This document shows, piece by piece, positions 1-6,125 of a stretch of DNA of 7,375 nucleotides. The notes under the pieces are model-generated. The model saw nothing but the letters and a program-made list of their open reading frames with translations. It was not told where the DNA came from and made no database searches. The translations under genes and the position numbers were made by a program. The number at the start of each line of letters is the position of its first letter. Position 1 is the first letter of the stretch. The DNA comes from an uncultured Clostridia bacterium (GTDB lineage: Bacteria > Bacillota_I > Bacilli_A > RF39 > UBA660): assembly GCA_948433815.1 (NCBI GenBank), contig CAOJDZ010000028.1:1-7375 (forward strand), given 5' to 3'.

Positions 1-696
1 TGGATAAGTCTCATTATATATTTTTAATAGTGAAGCAAAATCCATTTTTTTATACTCATTTTTATAGAGTTTATATATATCAAGAATGGGTGTATCAACC
101 AAAAAATTATCCCAACTTGTAAGTATGTTTTTTTCTCCCCTGATAAAGTTATCTTTTTTTAAGTTATTATGAATTATAGATACTCTTTCTTTAGTTTTAT
201 CTTTTACTAAATTATACCAAGCGTTTAGCTCTTTTTCTATGTAGAGTAAGTTTGAATTTATTATTGTGTAGTTTCTTGCGAGTAAGTAGTTACTTGGAGA
301 CATATATATTTCTCCATCTATTTTTTTTATTAGGTTACTATAATAATCCTTTAAGTAATCGATATTATCTATTAGTTTGTTGTAAATTTCTTTATATTTT
401 TTTCTACTTATATTTTTAAAGTATGTGGTTTTATAATGTAAATTACTTACTTCTCTTATTAATTCTTCATCTATTATAGAGTCTTCATTAAATATGGGAT
501 TTTCTTCATAATATTTATATCTTATTTCATCTTTAGTACTATCTAATATTGTGGGAAAACTATTAAAGTCTCTTTTACTTAGATAATCAAAAAGACTTTG
601 TAAGTCTTTCTTCTTGGGTTTTATAACTAATTTTTCTTCGTCTGTTTCTAATATTTTTGCTTTGCCTTTAATTCTTATTTTTTTAATTTTCATCAT
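1..696 (-). CDS. CotS/YsxE-like kinase-fold protein, probable pseudokinase (3' end beyond window)
   Basis: This reading frame stays open for 232 codons from an ATG at 696 to base 1 and leaves the window without a stop, so the C-terminus is missing. Residues about 171-215 resemble the catalytic end of the aminoglycoside/choline kinase fold used by the spore coat proteins CotS and YsxE: SIIHNNLKKDNFI stands where HGDxxxxN is usual, followed by TSWDNFLVDTPILDIYKLY where xIDFDxxxxDxPxxDLxxLY is expected. The catalytic Asp of HGD is Asn, and the metal-binding Asp of the DF(D/E) motif is Ser, although a downstream Asp (about 196) remains. The N-terminal ATP-binding lobe is short and poorly recognisable. 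It lies directly after the SpoVID-like gene, as ysxE follows spoVID in B. subtilis, and overlaps it by 14 bases. No Shine-Dalgarno sequence precedes the start, so translation is probably coupled. Two ATGs are adjacent (696 and 693); either could be used. The family call rests on motif and context. Confidence 0.62.
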   Translation of the reverse strand, partial: MMKIKKIRIKGKAKILETDEEKLVIKPKKKDLQSLFDYLSKRDFNSFPTILDSTKDEIRYKYYEENPIFNEDSIIDEELIREVSNLHYKTTYFKNISRKKYKEIYNKLIDNIDYLKDYYSNLIKKIDGEIYMSPSNYLLARNYTIINSNLLYIEKELNAWYNLVKDKTKERVSIIHNNLKKDNFIRGEKNILTSWDNFLVDTPILDIYKLYKNEYKKMDFASLLKIYNETYP

Positions 697-1414
697 TAAT
701 ATTATTAATAAATGGTATTACTATTTTATCTCCAATATTAATATTTTCTAAATTATTGTACTCTTTTAAATCATCTAAAGTTACATTATATTTTATTGCG
801 ACTGATTCTATTGTGTCTTCAGAACGCATTATGTAAACTTTGTATTTAGAATAACTTTCTTCTTCTTTCATATCATTTATAACTACTTCTAAACTTTCTT
901 CTGCTTCTTTTTTGTCTATAATATCTATTTCTTGTTCTTCATGTTTTTCTTCTAAAGTTTCTGTTTCACTCATCATAAGTTCATTGTGGAAAGTAGTATT
1001 TTCTTCAGGTTCTTCTAAACTGTTAAGTATATCTTCTACTGATTCCATTTCGCTCCCCTCATCTATTATTTCTTCTTCTACAGCCTCAGGCATTTCAATC
1101 TCTTTGTAATCCATATTTAAAGACATTTTTAAGTGTAATATGTCTTTTTCTACTTCATATGTGAAGTCTTTTATAGTTATGTTTATTGTTTCTTTGTCAA
1201 TTAGACTAGAAAGTGCGATTGAGAATGGTATAGTGTACATAAATTCTTCTTTTTGCATAGATGCAGCGGTTACTTTGTATTCTCCACTTATGTCAAAGTA
1301 TCCATCAACTACATCATCTAATATTTTATAATCGTGTGTTAAAGATATGTCTGTTATTTCTGCTACCATGGTTTTCATAATACAGTCTTTTTTAAATTCT
1401 ATTACATTATTCAA
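683..1414 (-). CDS. spoVID: SpoVID-like spore coat morphogenetic protein with C-terminal LysM domain
   Basis: The 243-residue product has three parts. Residues about 15-105 form a beta-rich N-terminal domain with the pattern VVDGYFDISGEYKVT, then FMYTIPFSIAL, then VEKDILHLKMSLNMDY, which resembles the SpoVID/SPOCS-type N-terminal domain. Residues 107-188 are a low-complexity linker in which about two in five residues are Glu or Asp. Residues 190-236 form a LysM domain (YKVYIMRSEDTIESVAIKYN, then NNLENINIGDKIVIP). In the known family, SpoVID helps encase the forespore in coat and its LysM domain recognises cell-wall material at the forespore surface. There is no signal peptide or membrane segment, which fits a mother-cell cytosolic protein. 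The start is a TTG at 1414, chosen because AAAGGAG lies 9 bases upstream; the ATG at 1378 has no such site. The protein is much shorter than B. subtilis SpoVID, mainly in the linker. A generic LysM/SPOCS protein in a non-sporulating lineage is the main alternative. Confidence 0.72.
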   Translation of the reverse strand: MNNVIEFKKDCIMKTMVAEITDISLTHDYKILDDVVDGYFDISGEYKVTAASMQKEEFMYTIPFSIALSSLIDKETINITIKDFTYEVEKDILHLKMSLNMDYKEIEMPEAVEEEIIDEGSEMESVEDILNSLEEPEENTTFHNELMMSETETLEEKHEEQEIDIIDKKEAEESLEVVINDMKEEESYSKYKVYIMRSEDTIESVAIKYNVTLDDLKEYNNLENINIGDKIVIPFINNINDEN

Positions 1415-1418
1415 TATA

Positions 1419-1456
1419 AAACACTCCTTTCTATCTAAATTTATGAAGGAGTGTTT
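1419..1456 (-). promoter_or_regulatory. Hairpin enclosing the spoVID Shine-Dalgarno sequence; possible intrinsic terminator
   Basis: A perfect 11-base inverted repeat, AAACACTCCTT at 1456-1446 and AAGGAGTGTTT at 1429-1419 on the minus strand, encloses a loop of 16 bases. It begins 3 bases after the stop of the small gene at 1460. The 3' arm contains the AAGGAG ribosome binding site of the next gene, so folding would hide it. The arm ends in GTTTTATATT, and A residues precede the 5' arm, so the same element could act as a weak terminator after lon and the small gene. The sequence does not decide between the two roles. Confidence 0.6.
1424..1430 (-). promoter_or_regulatory. Ribosome binding site of the SpoVID-like gene
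   Basis: AAAGGAG ends 9 bases before the TTG at 1414 and is the reason for preferring this non-ATG start. It is embedded in the 3' arm of the hairpin at 1419-1456. Confidence 0.75.
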
Positions 1457-1459
1457 ATT

Positions 1460-1711
1460 TTATGCTACTTTTTTTAATTGTAGTGTAGATTCATCTGTTA
1501 GTGGCTTATAGCCATTTCTTTTTAGTTCTTCTATGGTTTCTTCTGAATATATACCTAGTTCGTCAACTTTTAATCTTGTATCAAAATCGTCATCAAGTAT
1601 TATCCAAGTTCTTATATGTGTTTCGCCTGTTGAACCTCTATATAATTCATATCTGTACGCTTTTATTTCGTTTTTGTATAGTTTTTCAATTAGACTCATT
1701 CTATTTGCCAA
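1460..1711 (-). CDS. Small protein of unknown function coupled to lon
   Basis: I do not recognise this 83-residue protein. It is hydrophilic, with no membrane segment or signal peptide. It begins with a short helical stretch (MSLIEKLYKNEIKAYRYEL), has a central run RTWIILDDDFDTRL with three consecutive Asp residues, and ends in a basic tail (LQLKKVA). The start is taken as TTG at 1711: GAAGGTGAT lies with 8 bases between its AAGG core and this codon, the same spacing as at lon. A GTG in frame at 1720 lies inside that ribosome binding site and overlaps the lon stop, and an ATG at 1699 is too far downstream, so both are less likely. The start is 5 bases past the lon stop, so the two genes are almost certainly cotranscribed and translationally coupled. 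It occupies the slot where many Firmicutes carry the GTPase gene ysxC/engB, but is far too short and lacks any GTPase motif. Confidence 0.72.
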   Translation of the reverse strand: MANRMSLIEKLYKNEIKAYRYELYRGSTGETHIRTWIILDDDFDTRLKVDELGIYSEETIEELKRNGYKPLTDESTLQLKKVA

Positions 1712-1715
1712 TAGA

Positions 1716-1724
1716 ATCACCTTC
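1716..1724 (-). promoter_or_regulatory. Ribosome binding site of the small gene, overlapping the lon stop
   Basis: GAAGGTGAT lies across the last sense codons and the TGA stop of lon (1719-1717), with 8 bases between its AAGG core and the TTG at 1711. A ribosome finishing lon would be positioned to reinitiate here. Confidence 0.7.
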
Positions 1725-4029
1725 TTTCAAATAAATCTTTATATATTTCAATATAATTATCTACTAATATAAAGTTAATTTTATCTTTTATTTCTTTATC
1801 TAGTAGACTTACTTCTCTTTTGTTTCTTTTAGATAAGTAAATAGTATCTATCCCTTCTTTAATAGCGGCCATAGATTTTTCTCTTAAACCACCTATAGGT
1901 GTTATGTCACCAAGCAGGGTTATTTCTCCAGTCATTGATATATTTCTTCCGACTGGTTTCTTTAGGAGGTAACTAAGTATTGTTGTAGTTATAAGAATAC
2001 CCGCGGATGGACCATCTTTTGGTACACTGCCTTCCCTAAAGTTCAAGTGTATTGTACTACTTAAATCGTCTATAGTCAAATTAAATCTTTTTAAATTGGA
2101 TTTTATATAACTTAAAGATATTTTTATGCTTTCTTCTAAAGTGTCACCTAGATGGCCTGATGTTATGAATTCTGTTTTTCCTTTATAGCTTGTTACTTCT
2201 AGTTCGAGAACTTCACCACCAAATGGAGTATAAGCGATACCTAACATGAAACCTACTCTTTGTTCTTTACTAGTTTCTTTTAAGTATTTTTCTTCACCTA
2301 GATATTTTTTAATCAAGTTTGTATCAATTTTTATATTTGGAGAAATATTATTTAGTTTAGTTTCTACTAATATTTTTCTAAATATTTTATTTATTAGTCT
2401 GCTAAGTTCTCTAACTCCACTTTCTTTAGTGTAATCGTTAATTATTTTTTCTAAAGCATTTTCAGTTATAGTTATATTTTCTAATTTATGATTTTCTTTA
2501 GCATTTGGAATTAAGTAGTTACTTGCGATTTTTATTTTTTCATAGTTTAAATATGAATCTATATTTATAATTTCTAATCTATCTAAAAGTACATAAGGAA
2601 TTAATGAAGCATCATTAGCGGTTATTATCCAAGTTACGCCGCTTAAGTCTATTGGTTCTTCTATGTAAGCATCTGTGAACTCTTTTGAACCATTGATGTC
2701 TAATAAATCTAAAAGTGCACTTGTTGGGTCTCCTTTGTAGTCTTTTGATAACTTGTCTATTTCATCTAGTAAAATTACTGGATTTTCACTTTTGGCTTTG
2801 ATTACTGCGTTTATAATTTTTCCTGGGCTACTTCCTATATATGTTTTTTTGTGCCCGATTAATTCAGCTGGATCGTTTATTCCTCCTAGACTTATTTTTA
2901 CAAAGTTTTTCTTAAGGGAAGAAGCGATGTTTTCTGCGAGTGAGGTTTTTCCTACTCCTGGTGGGCCTACTAAACATATTATTGGACTAGAAGAAAATTC
3001 GTTATTTTCTTTAACAGCGACATATTCTATTATTCTTTTCTTTACTTCGTTTGATCCAAAGTGTTTTTTATTAAGACTCTCTTTTATAGTTTTAAGGTTT
3101 GTTTCATCTTTAGTTTTTATTCCAAAAGGGATAGAAGTTAGATAATCTAAATAAGTAGTTATTACTCCTATTTCTGGGCTGTTTTCTGGTGTGTTTTCAT
3201 ATCTAGTAAGTTCATTTTTAATTCTATCCTGTATATGTGATGGAATAATTTTATCTTTGGTTTTTTCATTTATTTTGTTAATGTATTCAGTTTTAGTATC
3301 TTCTTCACCAAGTTCTTCTTTTATCGCTTTTATTTTTTCTTTTAGAATCATTTCTTTTTGCATTTCATCAATATTGCGATTTAGATTTTGTTCTATTCTA
3401 TTTTCAAGTTCTAGTATTTCAAGTTCTATATTTATTTCGGTTATTAATTTTTTAGCACGTGATACTCTACTTGTGTCTAACATTAAAATAAGTTTTTTTT
3501 CAAAATTTAGTGTGAGAAAATTTGTTATGCAATCAGTTAATTTATCTAGGTCTAATATTCCTTTAATTTGATTTATTATTGAATTTGATATTAAGGGATT
3601 TAAACTAATGTATCTATTTAGTTCACTTATCAGTTTTCTTAAAAGTGCTGTTTCTTCTACTTCATGATATTCTTCATCTTTAATTGTTACAACTATACTT
3701 TCTAGTATATCTTTTTCATTTGAATAATTAACATAACTTAATACTTTGACTCTTTTTTCGCCTCTTAAAACTATTCTTGTGTTTCCGTTAGGTAAGTCTA
3801 TTCTACTTGTGATTTTTGCGATTACACCTATTCTTGGTAAGTCTCCAGTGTCAGGCGTTTCTTCTAAGTCGTTTATTGGTGTTACGATTAGTATTTCGTT
3901 ATTATGATAGAGTTTAGATATATCTATTATTTTCTTTGTTATGTCGTTATTTAGTTCTATTCTTGATTCTCCATAAGGTAACAGTACGAGACCTTTTAAT
4001 AGTAATACAGGTAAGTTATTTTTGATCAC
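1717..4029 (-). CDS. lon: ATP-dependent Lon protease (LonA)
   Basis: Lon is a hexameric AAA+ serine protease of the cytosol that unfolds and degrades misfolded and regulatory proteins. Numbering from the GTG at 4029 (770 residues, normal for LonA): a LAN substrate-binding domain at about 5-195 (LPVLLLKGLVLLPY), a coiled-coil linker at about 190-255, an AAA+ module with Walker A GPPGVGKT (355-362), pore loop HKKTYIG, Walker B VILLDEID (418-425), sensor ITAND (469-473) and arginine finger in LLDRLE (Arg484), then the protease domain with catalytic Ser675 in PKDGPSAGI and Lys718 in GGLREKS. The 43-residue Ser-Lys distance matches E. coli Lon (679 and 722). GTG at 4029 is preferred to ATG at 4044 because GGAGGTGA ends just upstream and the ATG overlaps it. 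Two Arg usually seen before the pore loop (GGVRDEAEIRGHRRTY) are replaced (GGINDPAELIGHKKTY). The enzyme appears intact. It is preceded by its own promoter and followed closely by a small gene. Confidence 0.97.
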   Translation of the reverse strand: MIKNNLPVLLLKGLVLLPYGESRIELNNDITKKIIDISKLYHNNEILIVTPINDLEETPDTGDLPRIGVIAKITSRIDLPNGNTRIVLRGEKRVKVLSYVNYSNEKDILESIVVTIKDEEYHEVEETALLRKLISELNRYISLNPLISNSIINQIKGILDLDKLTDCITNFLTLNFEKKLILMLDTSRVSRAKKLITEINIELEILELENRIEQNLNRNIDEMQKEMILKEKIKAIKEELGEEDTKTEYINKINEKTKDKIIPSHIQDRIKNELTRYENTPENSPEIGVITTYLDYLTSIPFGIKTKDETNLKTIKESLNKKHFGSNEVKKRIIEYVAVKENNEFSSSPIICLVGPPGVGKTSLAENIASSLKKNFVKISLGGINDPAELIGHKKTYIGSSPGKIINAVIKAKSENPVILLDEIDKLSKDYKGDPTSALLDLLDINGSKEFTDAYIEEPIDLSGVTWIITANDASLIPYVLLDRLEIINIDSYLNYEKIKIASNYLIPNAKENHKLENITITENALEKIINDYTKESGVRELSRLINKIFRKILVETKLNNISPNIKIDTNLIKKYLGEEKYLKETSKEQRVGFMLGIAYTPFGGEVLELEVTSYKGKTEFITSGHLGDTLEESIKISLSYIKSNLKRFNLTIDDLSSTIHLNFREGSVPKDGPSAGILITTTILSYLLKKPVGRNISMTGEITLLGDITPIGGLREKSMAAIKEGIDTIYLSKRNKREVSLLDKEIKDKINFILVDNYIEIYKDLFERR

Positions 4030-4034
4030 GTTTG

Positions 4035-4042
4035 TCACCTCC
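4035..4042 (-). promoter_or_regulatory. Ribosome binding site of lon
   Basis: GGAGGTGA, a near-perfect match to the 16S rRNA anti-Shine-Dalgarno end, has 8 bases between GGAGG and the GTG at 4029. It overlaps the competing ATG at 4044, which argues that this ATG is not the start and that Lon begins MIKNNLPVLLLKG. Confidence 0.85.
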
Positions 4043-4054
4043 ATATGACTTTTT

Positions 4055-4107
4055 ATTATAAGTTTTTTAGTCTGTAATGTCCACTTATTTTTTTAAAAAT
4101 TTTTAGT
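4055..4107 (-). promoter_or_regulatory. Sigma-A type promoter of lon with AT-rich upstream element
   Basis: On the minus strand TGGACA (4083-4078, five of six matches to TTGACA) is followed after exactly 17 bases by a perfect TATAAT (4060-4055). Upstream of the -35 box, about 4084-4107 is a run of A and T tracts (AAAAATTTTTAAAAAAATAAG) that could serve as an UP element. Transcription would begin near 4048, giving a leader of about 19 bases containing only the ribosome binding site. I found no paired CtsR-type GGTCAAA heptads and no CIRCE inverted repeat. Confidence 0.75.
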
Positions 4108-4190
4108 TATTTTTGGTTTGTACTTTTTTTATACATAAACATAAATTTGAAGGTAATTAAAAAGGAACGAATTACTTAGTTTCTAATTTA
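4108..4190 (-). other. Intergenic stretch between the 271-residue gene and the lon promoter
   Basis: This stretch is very AT-rich. The only dyad I see is GTAATT / AATTAC around 4153-4176, a six-base stem with an 11-base loop and no T tract, so I do not call a terminator. It holds no open frame of note on either strand. Readthrough from the upstream gene into lon therefore cannot be excluded. Confidence 0.4.
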
Positions 4191-5006
4191 TTAATTAAGT
4201 TTTAAAGTTTTTTTAGCTCCTAGATGTTCTAGTCTTTGCATTTCTTGGAAGTATGCTGTGCGGAATTCTTCAATTGTTCCATGGAACTCACCAGCACCGT
4301 TGTTGTTAATATATCCTATTTCGTAAAAACTTAAGAAATTATTAATGCAAGTATCTCTTAATATATTAGTAGATTTATAATTAAAAGGTATAGTTAATAT
4401 TTCTCCTCTTTTAGCTTTTTCCGTTTCTTGGTATAAAGTTATGGCTTTGTAAAATTCTTTTAAAAATAGAAAATATAATTCATAATGTTCATCTTCAATT
4501 ATACTAAATACACTTTTTTTTATATTTTCAGTTTTTTTCTTTTCAAGCCATTTTGCATTATTTTCTACAAAACTCTCTAATTCTTTTTTCATCTTTTCTG
4601 GAGATTTTAAAATTCTTTCTATTCTTTGAAGTTCATTATAAAAATCTATTGAAAGTTTATGTAAAGATGTTCCATGGAAAGTAACTATTCCCATATAGGG
4701 TTTAGAATAACATCTTCCTTTTCCTAAACCATTTTCGGTAATAAGGTTTGTTATTTCTTTCCAATATTTTTTAGTTACAGGTATTTTTAACTCTGTGTTA
4801 CCTAAATCTTCTGCTCGATAATTTGGTATTTTGCCTTGTTCAATTTTTTCTTGAGTGTCTTTTATAAATTGTACAAAATCTGTTATTAAAAAATTGTAAT
4901 ATGTAAGAAATGCTTTATCCCATTCTTGGTCTTCTAAGTATTTTTTATTTATTTTTTCTTCGTATTCTTTACTTTTTGTTAATTCTATTAAATTTGGTAT
5001 TGCCAT
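4191..5006 (-). CDS. Protein of unknown function with an internal duplication
   Basis: I do not recognise this 271-residue protein. It is hydrophilic, Lys/Glu-rich and probably largely helical, without signal peptide or obvious membrane segment, so likely cytosolic. Two segments resemble each other: FHGTSLHKLSIDFYNELQRIE at 110-130 and FHGTIEEFRTAYFQEMQRLE at 241-260. Each follows a Gly-containing turn (ENGLGKGRCY about 91-100; INNNGAGE about 233-240) and, further upstream, an aromatic helix (AFLTYYNFLITDF about 32-44; YELYFLFLKEFY about 175-186). This suggests two copies of a module of roughly 100-130 residues. The start at 5006 is an ATG preceded by GAGG 12 bases upstream, a longer spacing than at the other genes here. 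It has its own promoter and structured leader and sits between holA and lon without an evident functional tie to either. No catalytic motif is visible. Confidence 0.85.
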   Translation of the reverse strand: MAIPNLIELTKSKEYEEKINKKYLEDQEWDKAFLTYYNFLITDFVQFIKDTQEKIEQGKIPNYRAEDLGNTELKIPVTKKYWKEITNLITENGLGKGRCYSKPYMGIVTFHGTSLHKLSIDFYNELQRIERILKSPEKMKKELESFVENNAKWLEKKKTENIKKSVFSIIEDEHYELYFLFLKEFYKAITLYQETEKAKRGEILTIPFNYKSTNILRDTCINNFLSFYEIGYINNNGAGEFHGTIEEFRTAYFQEMQRLEHLGAKKTLKLN

Positions 5007-5027
5007 TAATTTTATTTTCCTCGTATA

Positions 5028-5064
5028 ATCAATCTTATAGAAATTATTAATCTATTTGATTGAT
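5028..5064 (-). promoter_or_regulatory. Imperfect stem-loop just upstream of the 271-residue gene's ribosome binding site
   Basis: On the minus strand ATCAATC (5064-5058) pairs with GATTGAT (5034-5028), followed inward by an AA/AA internal loop and a second helix ATAGA / TCTAT, leaving a nine-base loop. The GAGG ribosome binding site follows within six bases of the outer arm. It could modulate translation; it matches no riboswitch class I can name. Confidence 0.45.
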
Positions 5065-5084
5065 CCTTTCTATTTATATTTTTT

Positions 5085-5099
5085 GAGTTATAATAACTC
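5085..5099 (-). promoter_or_regulatory. Dyad in the leader of the 271-residue gene (possible operator)
   Basis: GAGTTATTATAACTC is an odd-length perfect dyad, with seven bases on each side of one central base. It lies about 13 bases past the inferred transcription start and is followed on the minus strand by A residues, not T residues, so a terminator in that direction is unlikely. A repressor operator is the more natural reading. Confidence 0.4.
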
Positions 5100-5118
5100 T
5101 TGCCTTTCTTAGTTTTAT

Positions 5119-5146
5119 ATAATACCATGAATTTCAAAAATGTAAA
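5119..5146 (-). promoter_or_regulatory. Putative sigma-A promoter of the 271-residue gene
   Basis: TTTACA (5146-5141) is followed after 16 bases by TATTAT (5124-5119), which is preceded by TG at the extended -10 position (TGGTATTAT). Transcription would begin near 5112, giving a leader of about 106 bases with two dyads. No terminator is visible between holA and this promoter, so some readthrough is possible. Confidence 0.5.
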
Positions 5147-5162
5147 TGATAAATTATGTGGG

Positions 5163-6098
5163 TTATAATTCTAAGAAGAAAGTTTCTAATGCTTTGGTTT
5201 TATCTGTTAAACCAGTTTTTATTTCTATATCTATTTCGGCAAGACGTTTAAGATATTTTATTAATTCATTTTGTTCTATGATTCTGCTGTTATCTAGGGC
5301 TAATCCTACTCTATAATGATGTTCTTTTAGAAATGTGCCAATTTTATATTTGTCTAGTCCTGAGTTAGCAAGAACATTAGCTTGATACATAAGTCTAAAT
5401 TGGTTAGCAAGTAATACTAAAATCACTGTAGGTTCTTCTTTATTTTCTATTAATTCCTTATATAGAGTAAATATAGTACTTTTATCTTTTTTTATGACAG
5501 CATCTACTAATTTAAATATATTGTTTTCTTCATATTTTGTTATAACTTTAATTACGTCAGTTATAGTTATATTTTTGTCTTCATATTTGTATAAGGCAAG
5601 TTTATTTAATTCTGTATCTAATACTTTTGGGTTAGATTTTAATCTATTTTTTATTTCATTTACTGCATCATTAGTTATTTTATATTCTAAGTTTTTATAA
5701 TAGTCCTTTATGTATACTTCTATATTCTTTTCATCAGGTAGTTTAAATTCAATAACTTTACTTTTTTCTTTTAAAGTTTTAACTAGTTTTTTTCTTTCAT
5801 CTAATTTATCTATTATTGTTTTAAATATTAATATAGTGTTTGGATTGGGTGAATTTATGTAGTTATCTAACCCCTTATGTTCTAAAGTGCTTTTACTTGT
5901 TAAGAAATCTGAATCATTTAATATTATTAGTTTTTTTGTGCCAAATAAATCACTGTAACTTGCTTCTTCTAATACGTCATCTATACTTGTGTCTTTATAG
6001 TTATATGTAACTTTATCTTCAATGCTGTTTTCTTTTTGCAAAGAATCTATAAATTTATTGAGTTCTGTCTCATTTTCTCCATATAGAACATATATCAT
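5163..6098 (-). CDS. holA: DNA polymerase III subunit delta (clamp loader)
   Basis: The delta subunit is part of the clamp loader that opens the beta sliding clamp and places it on primed DNA. The 311-residue product is slightly shorter than the E. coli protein (343). It opens with the family's IYVLYGENETEL start of the degenerate AAA+ domain. It has the characteristic DKLDERKKLVKTL segment at about 98-110 followed by KVIEFKLP, a middle domain with NPKVLDTELNKLALY (156-170), and a C-terminal collar domain at about 190-311 carrying NIFKLVDAVIKKD, LLANQFRLMYQ (229-239), HYRVGLALDNSR (261-272) and EIDIEIKTGLTDKTKALE. There is no working Walker A motif, as expected for delta. The ATG at 6098 is preceded by AGGTGAT with 9 bases between AGG and the start. 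The rpsT gene that often neighbours holA in Bacilli is not seen here. Complete and apparently functional. Confidence 0.93.
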   Translation of the reverse strand: MIYVLYGENETELNKFIDSLQKENSIEDKVTYNYKDTSIDDVLEEASYSDLFGTKKLIILNDSDFLTSKSTLEHKGLDNYINSPNPNTILIFKTIIDKLDERKKLVKTLKEKSKVIEFKLPDEKNIEVYIKDYYKNLEYKITNDAVNEIKNRLKSNPKVLDTELNKLALYKYEDKNITITDVIKVITKYEENNIFKLVDAVIKKDKSTIFTLYKELIENKEEPTVILVLLANQFRLMYQANVLANSGLDKYKIGTFLKEHHYRVGLALDNSRIIEQNELIKYLKRLAEIDIEIKTGLTDKTKALETFFLEL

Positions 6099-6103
6099 AA
6101 GTT

Positions 6104-6125
6104 ATCACCTAATTGAATTATAACA
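6104..6125 (-). promoter_or_regulatory. Extended -10 promoter and ribosome binding site of holA
   Basis: The minus strand reads TGTTATAAT at 6125-6117, an exact extended -10 element (TGnTATAAT), with no good -35 box; the region upstream is the terminator of the previous gene. The ribosome binding site AGGTGAT follows at 6110-6104. A start about seven bases after the -10 box would fall at or next to the ribosome binding site, giving a leader of only about a dozen bases. Confidence 0.55.

Noticed and set aside
912..1109. Plus-strand ORF encoding a Ser-rich peptide.
   Set aside because: It is the antisense of the Glu-rich linker of the SpoVID-like gene; GAA/GAG codons read as TTC/CTC or TCT on the other strand. 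It has no ribosome binding site.
1717..1722. Possible recoding of TGA as tryptophan, as in Mycoplasma.
   Set aside because: The TGA ends lon at the length expected for the family, a ribosome binding site and start follow at normal spacing, and TGG is used for Trp throughout.
2753..3145. A 130-codon plus-strand ORF.
   Set aside because: It lies wholly antisense to the conserved AAA+ module of lon and its product resembles no family I know.
4153..4176. Possible terminator GTAATT / AATTAC after the 271-residue gene.
   Set aside because: The stem has six A/T-rich pairs, the loop is long and there is no T tract on the minus strand.
5012..5128. A 38-codon minus-strand ORF (ATG at 5128, TAA at 5014-5012) encoding a very basic peptide with 11 Lys/Arg residues.
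   Set aside because: There is no ribosome binding site before the ATG, and the ATG lies upstream of the inferred transcription start because the putative -10 box overlaps its first codons. The basic composition is what AT-rich noncoding sequence tends to give.
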